Below the pieces are notes generated by a model. The model saw only the letters and a list, made by a program, of their open reading frames with translations. It ran no database searches and was not told the DNA's origin. DNA of 64,000 bases from Flaccisagitta enflata (Eukaryota; Chaetognatha; Sagittoidea; Aphragmophora), in assembly GCA_965153355.1 (NCBI GenBank), contig OZ231127.1, positions 33,108,001 to 33,172,000 of the forward strand, read 5' to 3'. A program made the translations under genes and the position numbers. Below, piece by piece: positions 22,700 to 36,205 of the stretch (its first letter is position 1; each line of letters begins with the position of its first letter).

Positions 22700-22779
22700 C
22701 TGAAACCGAAAGTCACGAATTGTTAATCTTCAAAAGTCTCTCAGTTCAACTTGTGATTCCATGCAGCGTTACTTAGCTA

Positions 22780-23180
22780 GAGGTTTCCGTCTTGCTTGAG
22801 GAGTCTGATATTATCATCCAGTTCATCACGCATTTTTTTCCGCGTCATCGCAATACATCCTCCTTTGCCCGTCCTTATCAGAAAGGCCATTGCATTGTTT
22901 TCATTTTCCAGTCCAATGCGCATTTTTTCACATCATTTCTCAATTTCTGCTAACCTCTCCATCCTGTTTTGGCAGTCCATTGTTCTCATCACTCATTTAA
23001 TCGCACATTTGCATCTTCTCCCTTACCTCTCCATCCTGTTTAGGCAGTCCATTGTTTTCATCATCCAGCTCATCGCGCATTTGCATCTTCTCCCTTACCT
23101 CTCCATCCTGTTTAGGCAGTCCGTTGTTCTCATCATCCAGCTCATCGCGCATTTGCTTTTTCTCCCTCACTTCTCCATCC
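22780..23180 (-). repeat. 72-bp repeat cluster before BAH1 exon (minus arm)
   Basis: Counterpart of 17,890-18,290, near-identical. Confidence 0.85.
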
Positions 23181-23319
23181 CAGGGGTGTATATAGTTGCA
23201 CGACCTTTGATTTCTTTCCCCCCCCCTGGTCCTTTGATTTTCTTTCCTGCGGAGTCGAAGTACAGTTGATTTTCGGATCGAATTAGTTAAAGATGTCTCA
23301 TGAGGTAGCTATGGAGGGT

Positions 23320-23520
23320 GGATGAGGCAGGGGAGACCACCTCGCCCCACCCTCCCACCCTCGGTTGAAATTGACCACCCCTTGGTTTACCCCTCCCACC
23401 CTCGGTTTACCCTCCCACCCCTCGGTTTACCCCTCAGTTTACCCCTCAGTTTACCCCTCGGTCCACCCCTTGGTCCACCCCTCACCCCACCCCACCCCAC
23501 CCCTCACCCCACCCCTCGGT
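23320..23520. repeat. C-rich CCACCCCTC repeats (minus arm)
   Basis: Counterpart of 17,530-17,755. Confidence 0.85.
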
Positions 23521-23776
23521 TTTTTTTATACTTCAAAAATTTGATAAAATTGCTAGTTTGCAAAAAGTACAAAAACCTCATTTACATATTGCAGTCTCAA
23601 TACTAGGGATGTGGAAGCGGTCAATTTTAGTGCCGCTTCCACCGCTTCCGCTTCCGCTTTCATTTTGTAGTACAAATACTAGTAGCTATCCTGATCTCTT
23701 CCAAAATGGAAGCGGTCAATCGCTTCCACATCCCTACTCAACAGGCCTTTGGAGTTCAAGGGATTTCATAATTAAA

Positions 23777-25203
23777 AAGCTTCAAAATTACAGTCCCCGA
23801 CTGCAGACTGTAATTTTTGAGGTTTTCACGACGCGTAAACGCGACTTGAGAAGATACACGACCAAAAAAAAAAAAAAATTTCAAAAAAAAAAATTTCAAA
23901 AAAAATTTTTTCAAAAAAATAATTTAAAAAAAAAAACTAAAAAAAAAAAAAAAAATTATCAAAAAAAAGTTAAAAAAAAAACAGTAAAAGAAAATAAAAA
24001 AAAATTCAAAAAAAAAAAAAAAAAACCTAAACGAGTCCATGATGACGGCACACCTAGTATCTGACAACAAAGTGCTCACTAGGGTGTGTGTGCGTGCGTG
24101 CATGCGTGTGTGTGTGTGTGCGTGCGTGTGTGCGTGTGTGTGTGCAAACTTTTTTTCTTTGTGCAAACCTTTCTGCCATAAAGGTGAACTTTGACCAGAG
24201 CAAATCTTCTGAATACTATAAGTAGTTCAGCGTTGGGAAATAAAAGTAACTAAATTAGTAATTGTTTATTATCTAAATCGTAATAATGAAATTGCTATAA
24301 AGCTGAACAACAACATGAGTGAAAGTAAAATGATATTTAACTAATAAATGCATCACACAAAAATCTTTGAACAAATAAATGGTCATCCGCAATATGTAAA
24401 TGAGAAAAGTGCAAATCTCCTCAATGAACAATTCACCCACTCTCACAGCAGTAATATATTATTACATAAATAAGTTTATATCTCATAAACCAGACTTCAG
24501 ATTTAAATCGAATTTGCAGGAGCTGTTTAATTGACATTATCCTTTAATTTGAAGTACACCAAATTAAAAAAAAAATTCACATAACTTTACTACCCTTTGC
24601 CTATGTAAACTGCCTAAGTCCTAGTAATATATTACTACATGTTTTTTTTAATATCTCCTAAACCAGACTTCAGATTTAATTCGAATTTTGCAGGGGTTGT
24701 TTATTTACTATCCTTTACTTGTATTACCAATTTTCAAAAAAAATTATAAACTTTTACTACCCTTTGCCTATGTATACTGCCTAAGTCCTAGCAATATATT
24801 ACTACATAAATAAGCTAATATCTTGTAAACCAGGCTTCAGATATAATTCGAATTTTGCCGGGGTGGTATATTTACTATCCTCTACTTGTATACCAAATTA
24901 GAAAAAAATTCATAAACTTTTACTACCCTCTACCTATGTAAACCACCGAAGTCCCAGCTAAATATTACTACAAAATAATTTGGCAAGGGTAGTAAAAGTT
25001 TATGAATTTTCTTGAAAATTGGTACACAAGCTCCCATTGACATAATAATAACACTGGTAAAGTTTCATGAACTTCCGAAGTCTGGACTAAAAAGATATGA
25101 GAAGGTTTTACACAAAACACAGACACACACACACACACAGACAGACTAGCACAAACAGGTTATCTCATAGTCCACTGACGAAAACTGTTCGTCGGGGACA
25201 AAA
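23777..25203. mobile_element. hairpin-bounded ~1.4-kb element (minus arm)
   Basis: Counterpart of 15,893-17,283. Also shows the GACGCGTAAACGCGACTTG hairpin next to the long hairpin. Confidence 0.65.
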
Positions 25204-25564
25204 ACCAAAAAGGGTGGTGGCAGGGGAGGGTGGTGGTTCAAACTGAAATTGTTTATAAAATACACGACTATTATTTAAGCTAAAATGAAAATGTCTACCT
25301 CTTTCGCCAACCTCCGTCTACCACTGGTCTACCCTCGATTCTTTTTATGGGCATCCACTTACACGTAATTCGTGCTTAAGTTAAATAGTGTTTCACTGAA
25401 GCACGACGGTGTGCTTCAGTGGAAAAACAACATAACTGGCCCTTTTGAAGTTCGTGCTTCAGTGAAATGGGAAATCATTGATAAAATTCTGTTGTCGTGC
25501 TTGAATGGAAATGAAATGCACTAATAATTCTTCAACAAAAGATCCCATTTAGCTCTCTTCCTTC

Positions 25565-25705
25565 TCTTTCCTTGCCCTTTTCTCTCTCTCCCTTTCTTGT
25601 TCTCTCTTTCTTGGTTCTCTCTCTTCTGTTCTCTCTCTCTCTCTCTTCTCTTCTCTCTTTCTTCTTCCTCTCTCTCTCTTTCTCTCTTTCTCTCTCTCTC
25701 TCTGC
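25565..25705. repeat. CT-rich array (minus arm)
   Basis: Counterpart of 15,280-15,540. Confidence 0.93.
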
Positions 25706-25784
25706 AGTACGTTCATATCTTGTTGAACTACGAATTTTAACGTTTTTGCTTTCGACGTTGATTGTCGCCAATGCCGTGGATTTG

Positions 25785-26596
25785 ATGGGCCCACTATGCT
25801 GTAATGACACAAAACGCAATTATTCGCTCAATTGCACAAATTAATCAAAAATCAAATAATAATGTTTAGGAAAAAACAATTAAAGTTTTTTTCAAAAATA
25901 TTATGTTAATTATGAGATAAAACCCTAAATAGTGCAGAAATGTTCAGAACAAATATTTGTAACCTTTATCAAATATATCTATTGTAAATAAAATAGATTT
26001 TTTTTACTGTTTAAAATCTTAATGTAAAAAATTTGATGCAAAAAAAAAATTGATGCAAAAAAATTTGACGCTTAAAGAATATTTAATCCAAAAAAATTTA
26101 GAAATATTTGATAAGAACATTTTTTTCCTAGAGAGAAAAATATTTGACAAAAAAAAAATTTTTGATGCAAAAAAAAATTTTGATGCAAAAAATTTTTTGG
26201 TGCAAATAAATTTTGGATGTAAAAAAAATTCATGCTTAAATTTTGATGCAGAAAAAGTTTTCAATGAGAGAAATATCTTTTTTTATTTGAATTCCTTTTT
26301 CCTAAAAAATTTTGATGCAATGAAATTTTGATAAGCATCTTTTCTAGAATTTAGAAAATTTTTGCATCTGATAAAAAAGTGCTAATAAATGCAAAAATAC
26401 TGATCCTATCAACTTAGCAAAAACAGCAATATGAAATATATGCTTAATTGATATTTCAAAATTGCCCTTTTACAAATTCAATTTTTTTTCATTGATTTAT
26501 CCTAAATAAAATATTATTTGACTTTTAAAGTTTTTTTGTTATAATATAGCCCATAGTGGATTTTGGTGACATTTTGGCGCATAGTGCGCCATCAAT
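25785..26596. mobile_element. ~810-bp MITE with TIRs (minus arm)
   Basis: Counterpart of 14,394-15,199 with the AT-rich core at 26,030-26,330. Confidence 0.72.
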
Positions 26597-26621
26597 AATC
26601 ATCGATAATCAACTTCGCAGC

Positions 26622-26792
26622 AATAAGGTCAGATACACGGCAAACCAGTCGCGGAAGGTTGGGCAGGGGCAGTTATGCCAAAACCGCTTGGAATTCAAAA
26701 ATGTGATGGACGGACCGAGAGTAAACAACATCAACATCAACATCAACATCAACACGGCAAGGTGTAGTGTCGCGTGTCCGCGACAAAAAAAG
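26622..26792. mobile_element. (ACGG)n-family hairpin element (minus arm)
   Basis: Counterpart of 14,199-14,377; followed by a long (GA)n at 26,813-26,899 that is only a few repeats long in the plus arm. Confidence 0.6.
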
Positions 26793-26810
26793 ATAGTACA
26801 TCGTTGTTCA

Positions 26811-26901
<91 letters not shown>

Positions 26902-27210
26902 TAAAAGAGAGAGAAAAAAAGAGGACTGACAGACGCACTTGGATTCTACAATTTGTCCATCCTAAAGCTTCACTCGATCACATGTATTCGGACCTACTAC
27001 GAGACATCCCTAATGGCCTCAGACATGCACGCACGCACGCACACACACACACACTGGCGCGCGCGCGCATGCATGCAAGCTAGCTGTCTTCGATCTTTTT
27101 AGTGGTGTAGTGAGGGATATTGTTTTACCACTCAGTAGTCAGTAACTTGGATTAGAATGCCCGGTGATTACATTTCAAGCTTGACCTCGATTCTATCCTT
27201 CAAGGGTAGG

Positions 27211-27212
<2 letters not shown>

Positions 27213-27302
<90 letters not shown>

Positions 27303-27307
27303 TGTGT
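27213..27307. repeat. GT array (minus arm)
   Basis: Counterpart of 13,754-13,846. Confidence 0.95.
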
Positions 27308-27589
27308 GTGAAAGCCTGTTTGTCCCTGCTCACACGTCAACGTTGTAATCCCAGGTTATTTAGGTTGGAAGGAAATGATCAAACAAGGCCAAGTTACAGC
27401 CTCGCTGATCAACAATTGGTGAATGAAAATTTTGAAATTAATGAATAGATGATGAATGGATGAATTGAAAAATGAACAAATGAATGAATGGATTAAAACG
27501 GGAAGGCATGAATGGTGACAGGCATGAAGAAACACGTCTGACCCACTGGACCAACAGACCAATCAAACGACGGACAGAGTTGACCCCTT

Positions 27590-28365
27590 ATACAGTACAA
27601 TGGGAGCAAAGACGAACTAGACTGGAGGATAGATTTTAAGTATCTTATTTTTATTTGATTCATAAAAAAATTAAGATGTATACTAATTAAATATTACTTT
27701 ATTGCTTGAATATATTCGCTTCTCTCATTCTTTAACTCGTGACTTGACTTCATCCGGACTTCATTTTTTAATGTTTAACCTATTTTGTCAAATAGGGCAA
27801 AATTTTTTTTTTAAATTTAAAAAAAATAAGCTTAATCAGACTATTTCTATAGGTTTTATGCCTGTTTGAAGCTTTGCCCAGATACTAATTTACATGATTG
27901 TTCTGTTTGAAAAATACAGTTACACTTCACTAGAGCGTATTCCAAGGGACTGGGCTTAATTATGTCTTACAGTGAAGCTACCGCATTGCCAATATGAAAA
28001 TAACTACAAAATCTCTCATGGGAATGCAAGTTGTATGCCTTATAGGCGGGCATGTCTTATTAGCGGGTGCGCTCTTGTGAAGCTCCACTGTAACTGTAAA
28101 ACCTGTAAAAATAGTTCAAATCAGCTATTTTTGTAAATAACATAAATTTTTAGCCCAATATGATAGGCTAGGTTAGAACTTTCAAAAAAAAAGTCCTGAT
28201 GAAGTCAAGTTAAGTTAAAGGATAAGAAAACTTAACATATTCAAGCAATGGAGCAACTTTTAATTAGCATGAATCTAAATCTTTTATAAATCAAATAGAA
28301 TTAAGATATTTATAATCTATCCTCCAGTCTAGGTCGTTTTTTGCTCCCATTGTACTGCAGATGTG
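27590..28365. mobile_element. MITE-like element with nested MITE (minus arm)
   Basis: Counterpart of 12,697-13,478 including the nested copy. Confidence 0.72.
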
Positions 28366-28522
28366 CAACAACGCACATGAAAGGCCAGAATAGGGAATTT
28401 TGCGGGACAGTAGTCACAGTACATAGGCTGAAAGCGGCATAATTTTTCTGCCACCACATCCCTAGTTTTTAAGGGCTGATTTTTGTTATAAACGCGTTAA
28501 CGTTTGAGCCTAATTTGACTGT

Positions 28523-28559
<37 letters not shown>

Positions 28560-28746
28560 AACAACAAATAAGACAACAACAACAACAACAATGAACAATA
28601 ACAACAACAACAACACAAACTTAAATGAATTAAGTGAACTTATAGCAGAAAAAAATTTGAAAGGAGAGTGGAGAGACGAATGGGTGTATGACTCAAAAAA
28701 TACACACAAAAAATTGTCTGCGATACACACACACACACACACACGC

Positions 28747-28797
<51 letters not shown>
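28523..28797. repeat. CAA and AC arrays (minus arm)
   Basis: Counterpart of 12,244-12,520. Confidence 0.95.
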
Positions 28798-28801
<4 letters not shown>

Positions 28802-28954
28802 GATGTATGGCAGCTCAAAAAATTACAAAGTCCCCATAGAAATTTCAGACCGAATCCAAAATGAGACCAATATTTTTCAATTATGAAATACGTTAAAGAG
28901 TAGCAAATCTCTACTTTTTTCAGGAATGGTCCATCAGTCTGTCAGTCCGTAAGA

Positions 28955-29108
28955 TTTTTAGTCGCGTGCTACGCGACTCTATAAGCCACTTTTCAGTCAG
29001 TCTGTGAGTTTGTTGGTCTGTTGGTCTGTCGGTCCGTCCATCCATCACAAACCTGTTTTAAGTGTTTTTTAAAGCGTTTTTATGTCTCTGCGTGTCCGCA
29101 ACTAAAAA
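28955..29108. mobile_element. short hairpin element (minus arm)
   Basis: Counterpart of 11,932-12,085; ends TTAGTCGCGTGCTACGCGAC and CGTGTCCGCAACTAAAAA. Confidence 0.6.
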
Positions 29109-29529
29109 TATATGCTGTACAAAGAAAAACATGATTTGTTATACAGAAAAGATACAGTCTGTCCATTCACAAAGAACAATTGATTGAAAAAAAAAAAAAC
29201 GAAAAAAAATGTTCTTTAATCTTTAAGATTTTAAGCCTAATGTTCTTAAATTTTTGAAGAATGAAGCCTTCCTATGTTCTTAGCAATGTTCTTAAATTTT
29301 TGACAATTTGAAGCCTAACGTTCTTATAAACTTGTATAAAAAAAAAGTGTATGCTTTCATCCTTTGTAAATTGGAGATTCTGGCCTCCTTTTGTAAGGGC
29401 AATGTTGTTTCAACTTTCATATGGAAAATTTTCTCCTCCTTCTTCTCCGTCGCGCCCCCCTCCTTAAATCCTAGTCTTGAGGCCCAAATCCCAGTCTCAA
29501 AGCCCAAATTTTGTAGGTGCACATAGCAC

Positions 29530-29878
29530 CTCTATAAGGGCCTCTGTCTGTCGGTTGGTTGGTTGGTTGGTAACGCTCGAGTTTAAAATCACAGAAAATG
29601 TATGGAATCTCATGGAAACTCATCTCGTTCATCATTCATTCATCCATTCATTTATTCATTCATTCCTTCATTCATTCATTATCATATTTTTCTACAGTTA
29701 GGTCTAATAGAGCTAGGGATAGGTGCAAGAATTCATGTTTCTGGTCATTTCATTCATTTTCGTATTCATCTACGGTTAGGTGGATAGAGCTTGGGATAGG
29801 TCTAATAAAGCTAAGGAAAGTTCTAAGAATTAGTAACGCCCGGCGCACCGTCTTGGCCCGTGTATCCGGCCTTGTTTA
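29530..29878. mobile_element. (ACGG)n family member (minus arm)
   Basis: Counterpart of 11,155-11,530 with a replaced stretch near 29,565-29,590. Confidence 0.5.
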
Positions 29879-30015
29879 GAACAAAAATATATGTAAGAGA
29901 GAGGTTCCAATTGCCGTTTTCTGAATAAATGAAAAGCAACTTTCCTTCGAGGATTTTTGTTTTGCTCGAGCAATTGATACAAAATTTTAATCGATCATTA
30001 ATCAATGGGTCTTTT

Positions 30016-30228
30016 TAGTTGCGTGCTACGCGACTCTACAACCCGCTTTGTCGGTTCGTCCGTCGGTCTGTCCGTCCATCGGTCTGTCCATCGATCTGTC
30101 ACACTTTACTTTTTTTTGGTTTTTACTGTCATTGGCCACACTACTCCTGCCCAAATGTTTGAGTGACCTCAAATACAGCCCCTGCCCACCCGCACGCAAC
30201 TTGGTTAGCCGTGTATACGGCCTTGTTT

Positions 30229-30229
<1 letters not shown>
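30016..30229. mobile_element. (ACGG)n hairpin element (minus arm)
   Basis: Counterpart of 10,798-11,021 with end AGTTGCGTGCTACGCGACT. Confidence 0.7.
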
Positions 30230-30230
<1 letters not shown>

Positions 30231-30284
<54 letters not shown>

Positions 30285-30291
30285 TCCTTTT

Positions 30292-30359
<68 letters not shown>

Positions 30360-30508
30360 TCCTTTTTCTTTCTTTCTTTCCTTTTTCTTTCTTTCTTTCT
30401 TTCATTCTCCGACGGTTTTCTTTCTTTCGTTCTCCTACGGTTTTCTCTTTCATTCTCCGACGGAGGCTCCATAAAACAAGACTACCCAATCTTAAAATTT
30501 TATTGTGT

Positions 30509-30595
<87 letters not shown>
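30231..30595. repeat. TTTC and AC arrays (minus arm)
   Basis: Counterpart of 10,442-10,797. Confidence 0.95.
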
Positions 30596-30596
<1 letters not shown>

Positions 30597-31124
30597 AGTT
30601 TCCTTCACTTACTGAAAATTCACCAGCCTATACCGAGAGCAGACAAGGGTGAGTTTATTTCGCAATGAATCGCAATTGGAGGTTAAGTATCATTCCACTA
30701 ATGCACGAACAGAGGTTAGGCATCAATCCACTGAATCACTTCTATCAATTACACTGAAGCACGAAGTCGTGCTTCAGTGAAATTAGTCTTGACAGGCCCA
30801 ATTTTGATATTTTTCGTGATTCAGTGAATAGGCCTTTTTTATACTTCAAAAATTTGATAAAATTGCTAGTTTACAAAAAGAACAAAAATCTCATTTACAT
30901 ATTGCAGTTTCAATACCTTTAAGTTCAAGGAATTTCATAATTCAAAAAACCAAAAAGGGTGGTGGTAGGGGAGGGTGGTGGTTCAAACTGAAAATGCACA
31001 GCTATCATTTAATTTACGGCCTAGAGAAAATAAACATTTTGCAGATATATATATAGACATTTTTCCCATAGCAAGCAAAATATTTCATTCGTGGTAAAAC
31101 AAAACCTTTTACATTAAGCAAGTT

Positions 31125-32090
31125 AAAATTTGCCTAACCCCAACATTACCCTTAACCCTAACCTCAACATTACCCCTAGCCCTAAACCTAACACAACCCT
31201 TAACCCTAAACATAATACAACCCTTAACCCTAAACACAACATTATAACCCTAAAACCAATACTACCTTTAACACTAAATCAACATACTTCCAACCCTAAA
31301 ATCCCAACAACCCCAACCCTAAACCTAACACATTACTTAACTCCTAAACTCCAACATTTCTCAACCCTAAACCCAACACTACCTGTAACCCTAAACTCAC
31401 CACTACCCCTAACCCAAACCCAAACACCCCCTAACCCTTAACTTATGTTTAGTCCTTAATGTTAAACCTTATTAAGACTAACTTAAAACAGACCCTAACC
31501 CTTTCCCATGAAATCACTTCATTTATGCAGGTTATTAATATATATTATTTATGCAAAGTTATGATTTCAAATTAAAGGTTTTTTTTAGAACGCGTTTCAA
31601 ATTTAACTCTATGACGTAAAACAAACAGATCATTATCTATGTTAGGGCTGGACATAAATGTTAAGGTTAGGGGTTGTGTTGGGTTTAAGGTTAGGGGTTG
31701 TATTAGGTTTAGGGTTAAGGGTTGTGTTAGGTTTAGTGTTTTTTAATTAGGAATAGCGCTGGATATAAATGTTAAGGTTAAGAGCTGGATATAAATGTTA
31801 GAGTTAAGGTTAAGGGTTGTGTTGGGTTTAGGGTTAGGGGTTGTATTGGGTTTAGGGTTAGGGGTTGTGTTGGGTTTAGTGTTTTTTTTAAATAAGGTTA
31901 GAGCTGGATATAAATGTTAAAGTTAAGGTTAGGGGTTGTGTTGGGTTTAGGGTTAGGGGTTGTATTGGGTTTAGGGTTAGGGGTTGAGTTGGGTTTAGAG
32001 TAAGGGGTTGTGTTGGGTTTAGGGCTAAGGGTTGTGTTAGATTTAGGGTTAGGGGTTGTGTTAGGTTTAAGGTTAAGGGCTTTATCAAGT
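31125..32090. repeat. telomere-like repeats, both orientations (minus arm)
   Basis: CCCTAA-type units at 31,125-31,510 and TTAGGG-type units at 31,640-32,090. Confidence 0.85.
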
Positions 32091-32454
32091 TAAAAGCTCA
32101 TTACCCCTCACTACCCCTCGAACCACCCCTCACCCCACCCCACCCTTCACCCCACCCCCTCGCCCTACCCCACCCTCTTTACCCTCTCCCACCGCCACCC
32201 CCTCCCACCCCTCGCTACCCCTACATAATTCAAACTGTCTTCAATTTTTAACACCCCTAGCTACCCCTCACTACCCCTCACTTCCCCTCATGAGACATCT
32301 ATAACTAATTTTAGCCCTAAATATTACATTTTAGCACTGTCAAAAGTGTAAAATCATCTATATTTTTCATCTTTTCATATTTCCACCCTTTGATTTCCTT
32401 CCCCATTTCCAAATCCTTTGATTTTATTCCCCCCCTGCCGGGGGGGGGGAATAT

Positions 32455-32680
32455 GCAAGAATATACAGACCTCTCCATCCTGTTTAGGCAGTCCGTTGTT
32501 CTCATCATCCAGCTCATCGCACATTTGCATCTTCTCCCTTACCTCTCCATCCTGTTTAGGCAGTCCGTTGTTCTCATCATCCAGCTCATCGCACATTTGC
32601 ATCTTCTCCCTTACCTCTCCATCCTGTTTAGGCAGTCCGTTGTTCTCATCATCCAGCTCATCGCGCATTTCTTTGGGTTT
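32455..32680 (-). repeat. 72-bp exon-edge repeat (minus arm)
   Basis: Three intact units, open in frame, each with GGAGAGGTAAGG-like donor sequence. Confidence 0.85.
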
Positions 32681-32794
32681 CTTTTCCTTCTTTTCCGCGT
32701 CTACTTGGAAGAGGAGGAATTTGTCCGTGTAGTTTGTGGCCCCGGTTAGCAACACGTGGCGCAGCTTCTCGTCACGTTCCCGAATGAAAAACGT
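32615..32794 (-). CDS. PBRM1: PBRM1 exon, BD6 end and BD6-BAH1 linker
   Basis: 60 codons, phase 0 to 0: TFFIRERDEKLRHVLLTGAT, a Lys-rich stretch, then MRDELDDENNGLPKQDGE at the donor GAG|GTAAGG. The last part of the exon and its donor are the first unit of a 72-bp tandem repeat that continues in frame into the intron. Using a later donor would add 24 residues per unit. Confidence 0.88.
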
Positions 32795-32829
32795 CTGTCA
32801 CAAGCATTACATGAAAATTAAGATCTTTT

Positions 32830-32995
32830 TTTAGATGCGTCATCGCATCTCTATAAGAGGGTCTGTCCGTCGGTCCGTCCGTCTGTCCGTCCGTCGGACC
32901 GTCCGTCTGCCGTCCGTCTCTCCGTCCGTCGGTCCGTTACGCCTCTTCTAATATCACGCAGATGACGCATCTAGTTGCACGCTCGGGCTTGTTTC
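32830..32995. mobile_element. (ACGG)n hairpin element (minus arm)
   Basis: Counterpart of 8,052-8,257; begins TTTAGATGCGTCATCGCATC and contains a CCGT tract. Confidence 0.6.
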
Positions 32996-33162
32996 AACTG
33001 TATATCGGTACATCAATAACTACACCGATGGATGTACCGAGGCGTGGATAGGTTTAACAGTTTACAGGGGAAAGAATAGGATTAGTAACTTACACATGAA
33101 CCTCATGGAAAAGAAGAAGAGAAGTTGATATGTTAGCAAGAAAAGGAATTTAGGTTATTAAC

Positions 33163-33253
33163 CTGCAATTCAACTGCATCTTCGTAGATTTGGGAATCGG
33201 TTCTTGACAGTCTTCTCGCCCGTTCAAACACGCTGAACATATCTTCTTGAAAC
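33163..33253 (-). CDS. PBRM1: PBRM1 exon, BD6 alphaB-alphaC
   Basis: Encodes RFQEDMFSVFERARRLSRTD, then SQIYEDAVELQ. Phase 2 to 0. The residue at the usual acetyl-lysine Asn position is Ser (RRLSRTD; human RRMNRTD from memory), in both arms (codon 33,205-33,207). Confidence 0.93.
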
Positions 33254-33722
33254 CTGTTCAGTGGTAAGAAAAGAAGCTCCCGTCATGAATTACATTTAAA
33301 AGAGGCGAAACTTGGAAGGGGCCTACAGTGAAACGTGGCATGGGTCAAGACCTGTCTAAACTTCGATTACAGAGAAAAGCGAAATACAAAGTGTGAACCC
33401 CCTTAAAACTGTAGCATTTCATTATTGAATATAAAAACATTTTGGGTGAAAAAAGGTTTACATCAATACAAATGGCACAACAAGAGCGATTTCTCAATTT
33501 TTTCCTCAAACTCAAAATGTAGCTTATAATAGTATCAGAATTAAGTATTGGAGTGAAAACTGCAATAGCGCCTTAATGGCGCCACTTATATAATCCTATA
33601 ATATAGTATGATCTGTAAGGGGGGTGCTACGGTTTTAGAGGGGTCTACATCTTGTATTGTTATATTCTTGTGTACAGCACCAGGTAGTGCAGATTATAAG
33701 CAACGGCTATCTCCATCTCCAC

Positions 33723-33848
33723 CTGTCAAATCTGAGATAGCGGCCTTTGTCGAGGTTGGACTTGATGATGTCCAATGTTAGTGGTTGAGTTTGTGTCGTC
33801 CCACTTTCCCCCGAAGGATCAATTCTCGGAACTTCTCCTAAAGAATCG
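33723..33848 (-). CDS. PBRM1: PBRM1 exon, BD6 ZA region
   Basis: Encodes SDSLGEVPRIDPSGESGTTQ, then PLTLDIIKSNLDKGRYLRFD. Matches human SDSLAEIPAVDPNFPNKPPL and TFDIIRKNVENNRYRRLD. Phase 2 to 2. The PDYY motif is absent, as in human BD6. Confidence 0.93.
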
Positions 33849-33899
33849 CTGGAAATCAAGGAAAGCTTTTGTCACCATCATCGCCATTTCAAAATCAGT

Positions 33900-34145
33900 T
33901 AATCATCACTAATTCATGATCATTTCAAAATCAATTCTTTATCATTTCAACATCAATTCATCATCATTTCAACATCAATTCATCATCATCTCAACATAAA
34001 TTCATCATCATCTCAACATCAATTCATCATCATCTCAACATCAATTCATCATCATCTCAACATCAATTCATCATCATCTCAACATCAATTCATCATCATC
34101 TCAACATCAATTCAACATCAATTCATCATCATTTCAACGTCAGTG
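33900..34145. repeat. 18-bp minisatellite (minus arm)
   Basis: Repeats of ATCATCTCAACATCAATTC. Confidence 0.9.
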
Positions 34146-34197
34146 CATAACCATTCCATCATAATTGTCCCCTATCCATAACGATTTGTCATGATCA

Positions 34198-34252
34198 TCA
34201 TCGTAGCCAATTCATCATCATCATCATCATCATCTTCATCATCACTATCAGT

Positions 34253-34288
<36 letters not shown>

Positions 34289-34581
34289 TTCATCATCATC
34301 AATGTCAGTATCATCATTATCGTCATCATCATAGTCATCATCATCATCGTCGTCATCATTATCATCATCGTCGTCATCATTGTCATCGTCATTGTCATCA
34401 TCATCATCGTCATCGTCATCGTCATCTCCATCATCACCTCCATTATTATCACCTAAATCATCATCACCTCCATCATCATCATCATCATCATCATCCTCAG
34501 CTCCATTATCGTCAGCTCCATTATCGTCAGCTCCATTATCGTCAGCTCCATTATCGTCATCTCCACCATTATCGTCATCTC

Positions 34582-34640
<59 letters not shown>

Positions 34641-34684
34641 ATTGATCATCATCTATTCACTATTACCATCATCATCATCATCAA

Positions 34685-34734
<50 letters not shown>

Positions 34735-34735
34735 C
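34198..34735. repeat. ATC array ending at splice donor (minus arm)
   Basis: Counterpart of 6,311-6,850; includes an extra AAT/ATC block near 34,640-34,690. Confidence 0.95.
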
Positions 34736-34875
34736 CTGAAGCAGCGTCCTTCTTCGTCTTTGTGATTGTAAGTGCTGATGAAGATGTTGAGCATCAACTC
34801 CATGACAAGCGCGGACACGTTCGGGACTTCAGCATCCTCTTCGAAAAACTCAGATTTCTTCTCCAACAACACGCG
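34736..34875 (-). CDS. PBRM1: PBRM1 exon, BD5 end and BD6 start
   Basis: Encodes RVLLEKKSEFFEEDAEVPNV, then SALVMELMLNIFISTYNHKD and EEGRCFS. Human has VLLETRRDLEGDEDSHVPNV and DDEGRCYSDS. Phase 0 to 2. Acceptor TTTTTGATTAG; the donor G is the first base of a long GAT array. Confidence 0.93.
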
Positions 34876-34904
34876 CTAATCAAAAACAGGGGTGAAAAGT
34901 AATT

Positions 34905-35965
34905 GAGCGTAACTGAGCGCAAGCGCAAACTGAGCGCAAGCGCAAACTGAGCGCAAGCGCAAACTGAGCGCAAGCGCGGACTGAGCGCAAGCGCCAACCA
35001 AAAGCAAGCGTGGATGGAGCGCAAGCGCGGACAGAGCGCATGCGCAAAGAGCGCACGCACGAACAGAGCGTATGCGCAAACAGAGCGCACGCGCGGATGG
35101 AGCGTAAGTGCCGACGGAGCTCACATGCGGACGGAGCGCAAGTGCGGACAGAGCGCAAGGGCAGACGGAGCGCAAGTGTGGACTGAGCGCAAGTGCGGAC
35201 TGAGCGCAAGTGCGGACTGAGCGCAAGTGTGGACTGAGCGCAAGTGCGGACTGAGCGCAAGTGCGGACTGAGCGCAATTGCGGACTGAGCGCAAGTGCGG
35301 ACTGAGCGCAAGTGCGGACTGAGCGCAAGTGCGGACTGAGCGCGTAATTGCGGACTGAGCCTGCAGTTCGACCGAGCGCAGAAGTGCAAATCAGGTGCTG
35401 GGCGGAGACTGAGCAAGTGTGACTGAGCGCACTATGGCATAGAGCGCAGGCGGATAGAGCGCAATTATGGATTGAGCGCAATTGCGGACTGAGCGCAAGT
35501 GCGGACTGAGCGCAATTGCGGACTGAGCGCAATTGCGGACTGAGCGCAATTGCGGACTGAGCGCAATTGCAGACTGAGCGCAATTGCGGACTGAGCGCAA
35601 TTGCGGACTGAGCGCAAGTGCGGACTGAGCGCAAGTGCGGACTGAGCGCAAGTGTGGACTGAGCGCAAGTGCGGACTGAGCGCAAGTGCGGACTGAGCGC
35701 AAGTGCGGACTGAGCGCAAGTGCGGACTGAGCGCAAGTGCGGACTGAGCGCAAGTGCGGACTGAGCGCAAGTGCGGACTGAGCGCAAGTGCGGACTGAGC
35801 GCAAGTGCGGACTGAGCGCAAGTGCGGACTGAGCGCAAGTGCGGACTGAGCGCAAGTGCGGACTGAGAGCGTAATTGCGGACTGAGCGCAAGTGCGGACT
35901 GAGAGCGTAATTGCGGACTGAGCCTCAGTGCGGACTGATCCCATGTGCGGACTGAGTGCAAGTGC
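34905..35965. repeat. 17-bp minisatellite (minus arm)
   Basis: Counterpart of 5,135-6,145 with different variant units (more AATTGCGG) and a scrambled patch at about 35,340-35,470. Confidence 0.95.
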
Positions 35966-36205
35966 GGACAGATAAACTGTTGAAGTAACGGGCATTGGCC
36001 AACGACCAGTTGGACTGATATAAGACGTGCGGCTTGAGTAATGTTTGGGACGAAAGCCAAAGCCATAAAGAAGGGGACATCTCAAATTGGAATCGAAACT
36101 TGGTGAATACAAAATGAAGGGGAAAATCGACAATCCATTAAGCTTATTCAGATTGTTACTGGAAGGAAAACAAACCGCTTATCCAGCTTATGCAAATGAG
36201 ATAAC

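Noticed and set aside
34876-36066. 396-residue open frame on the minus strand
   Set aside because: Same minisatellite in the other arm.
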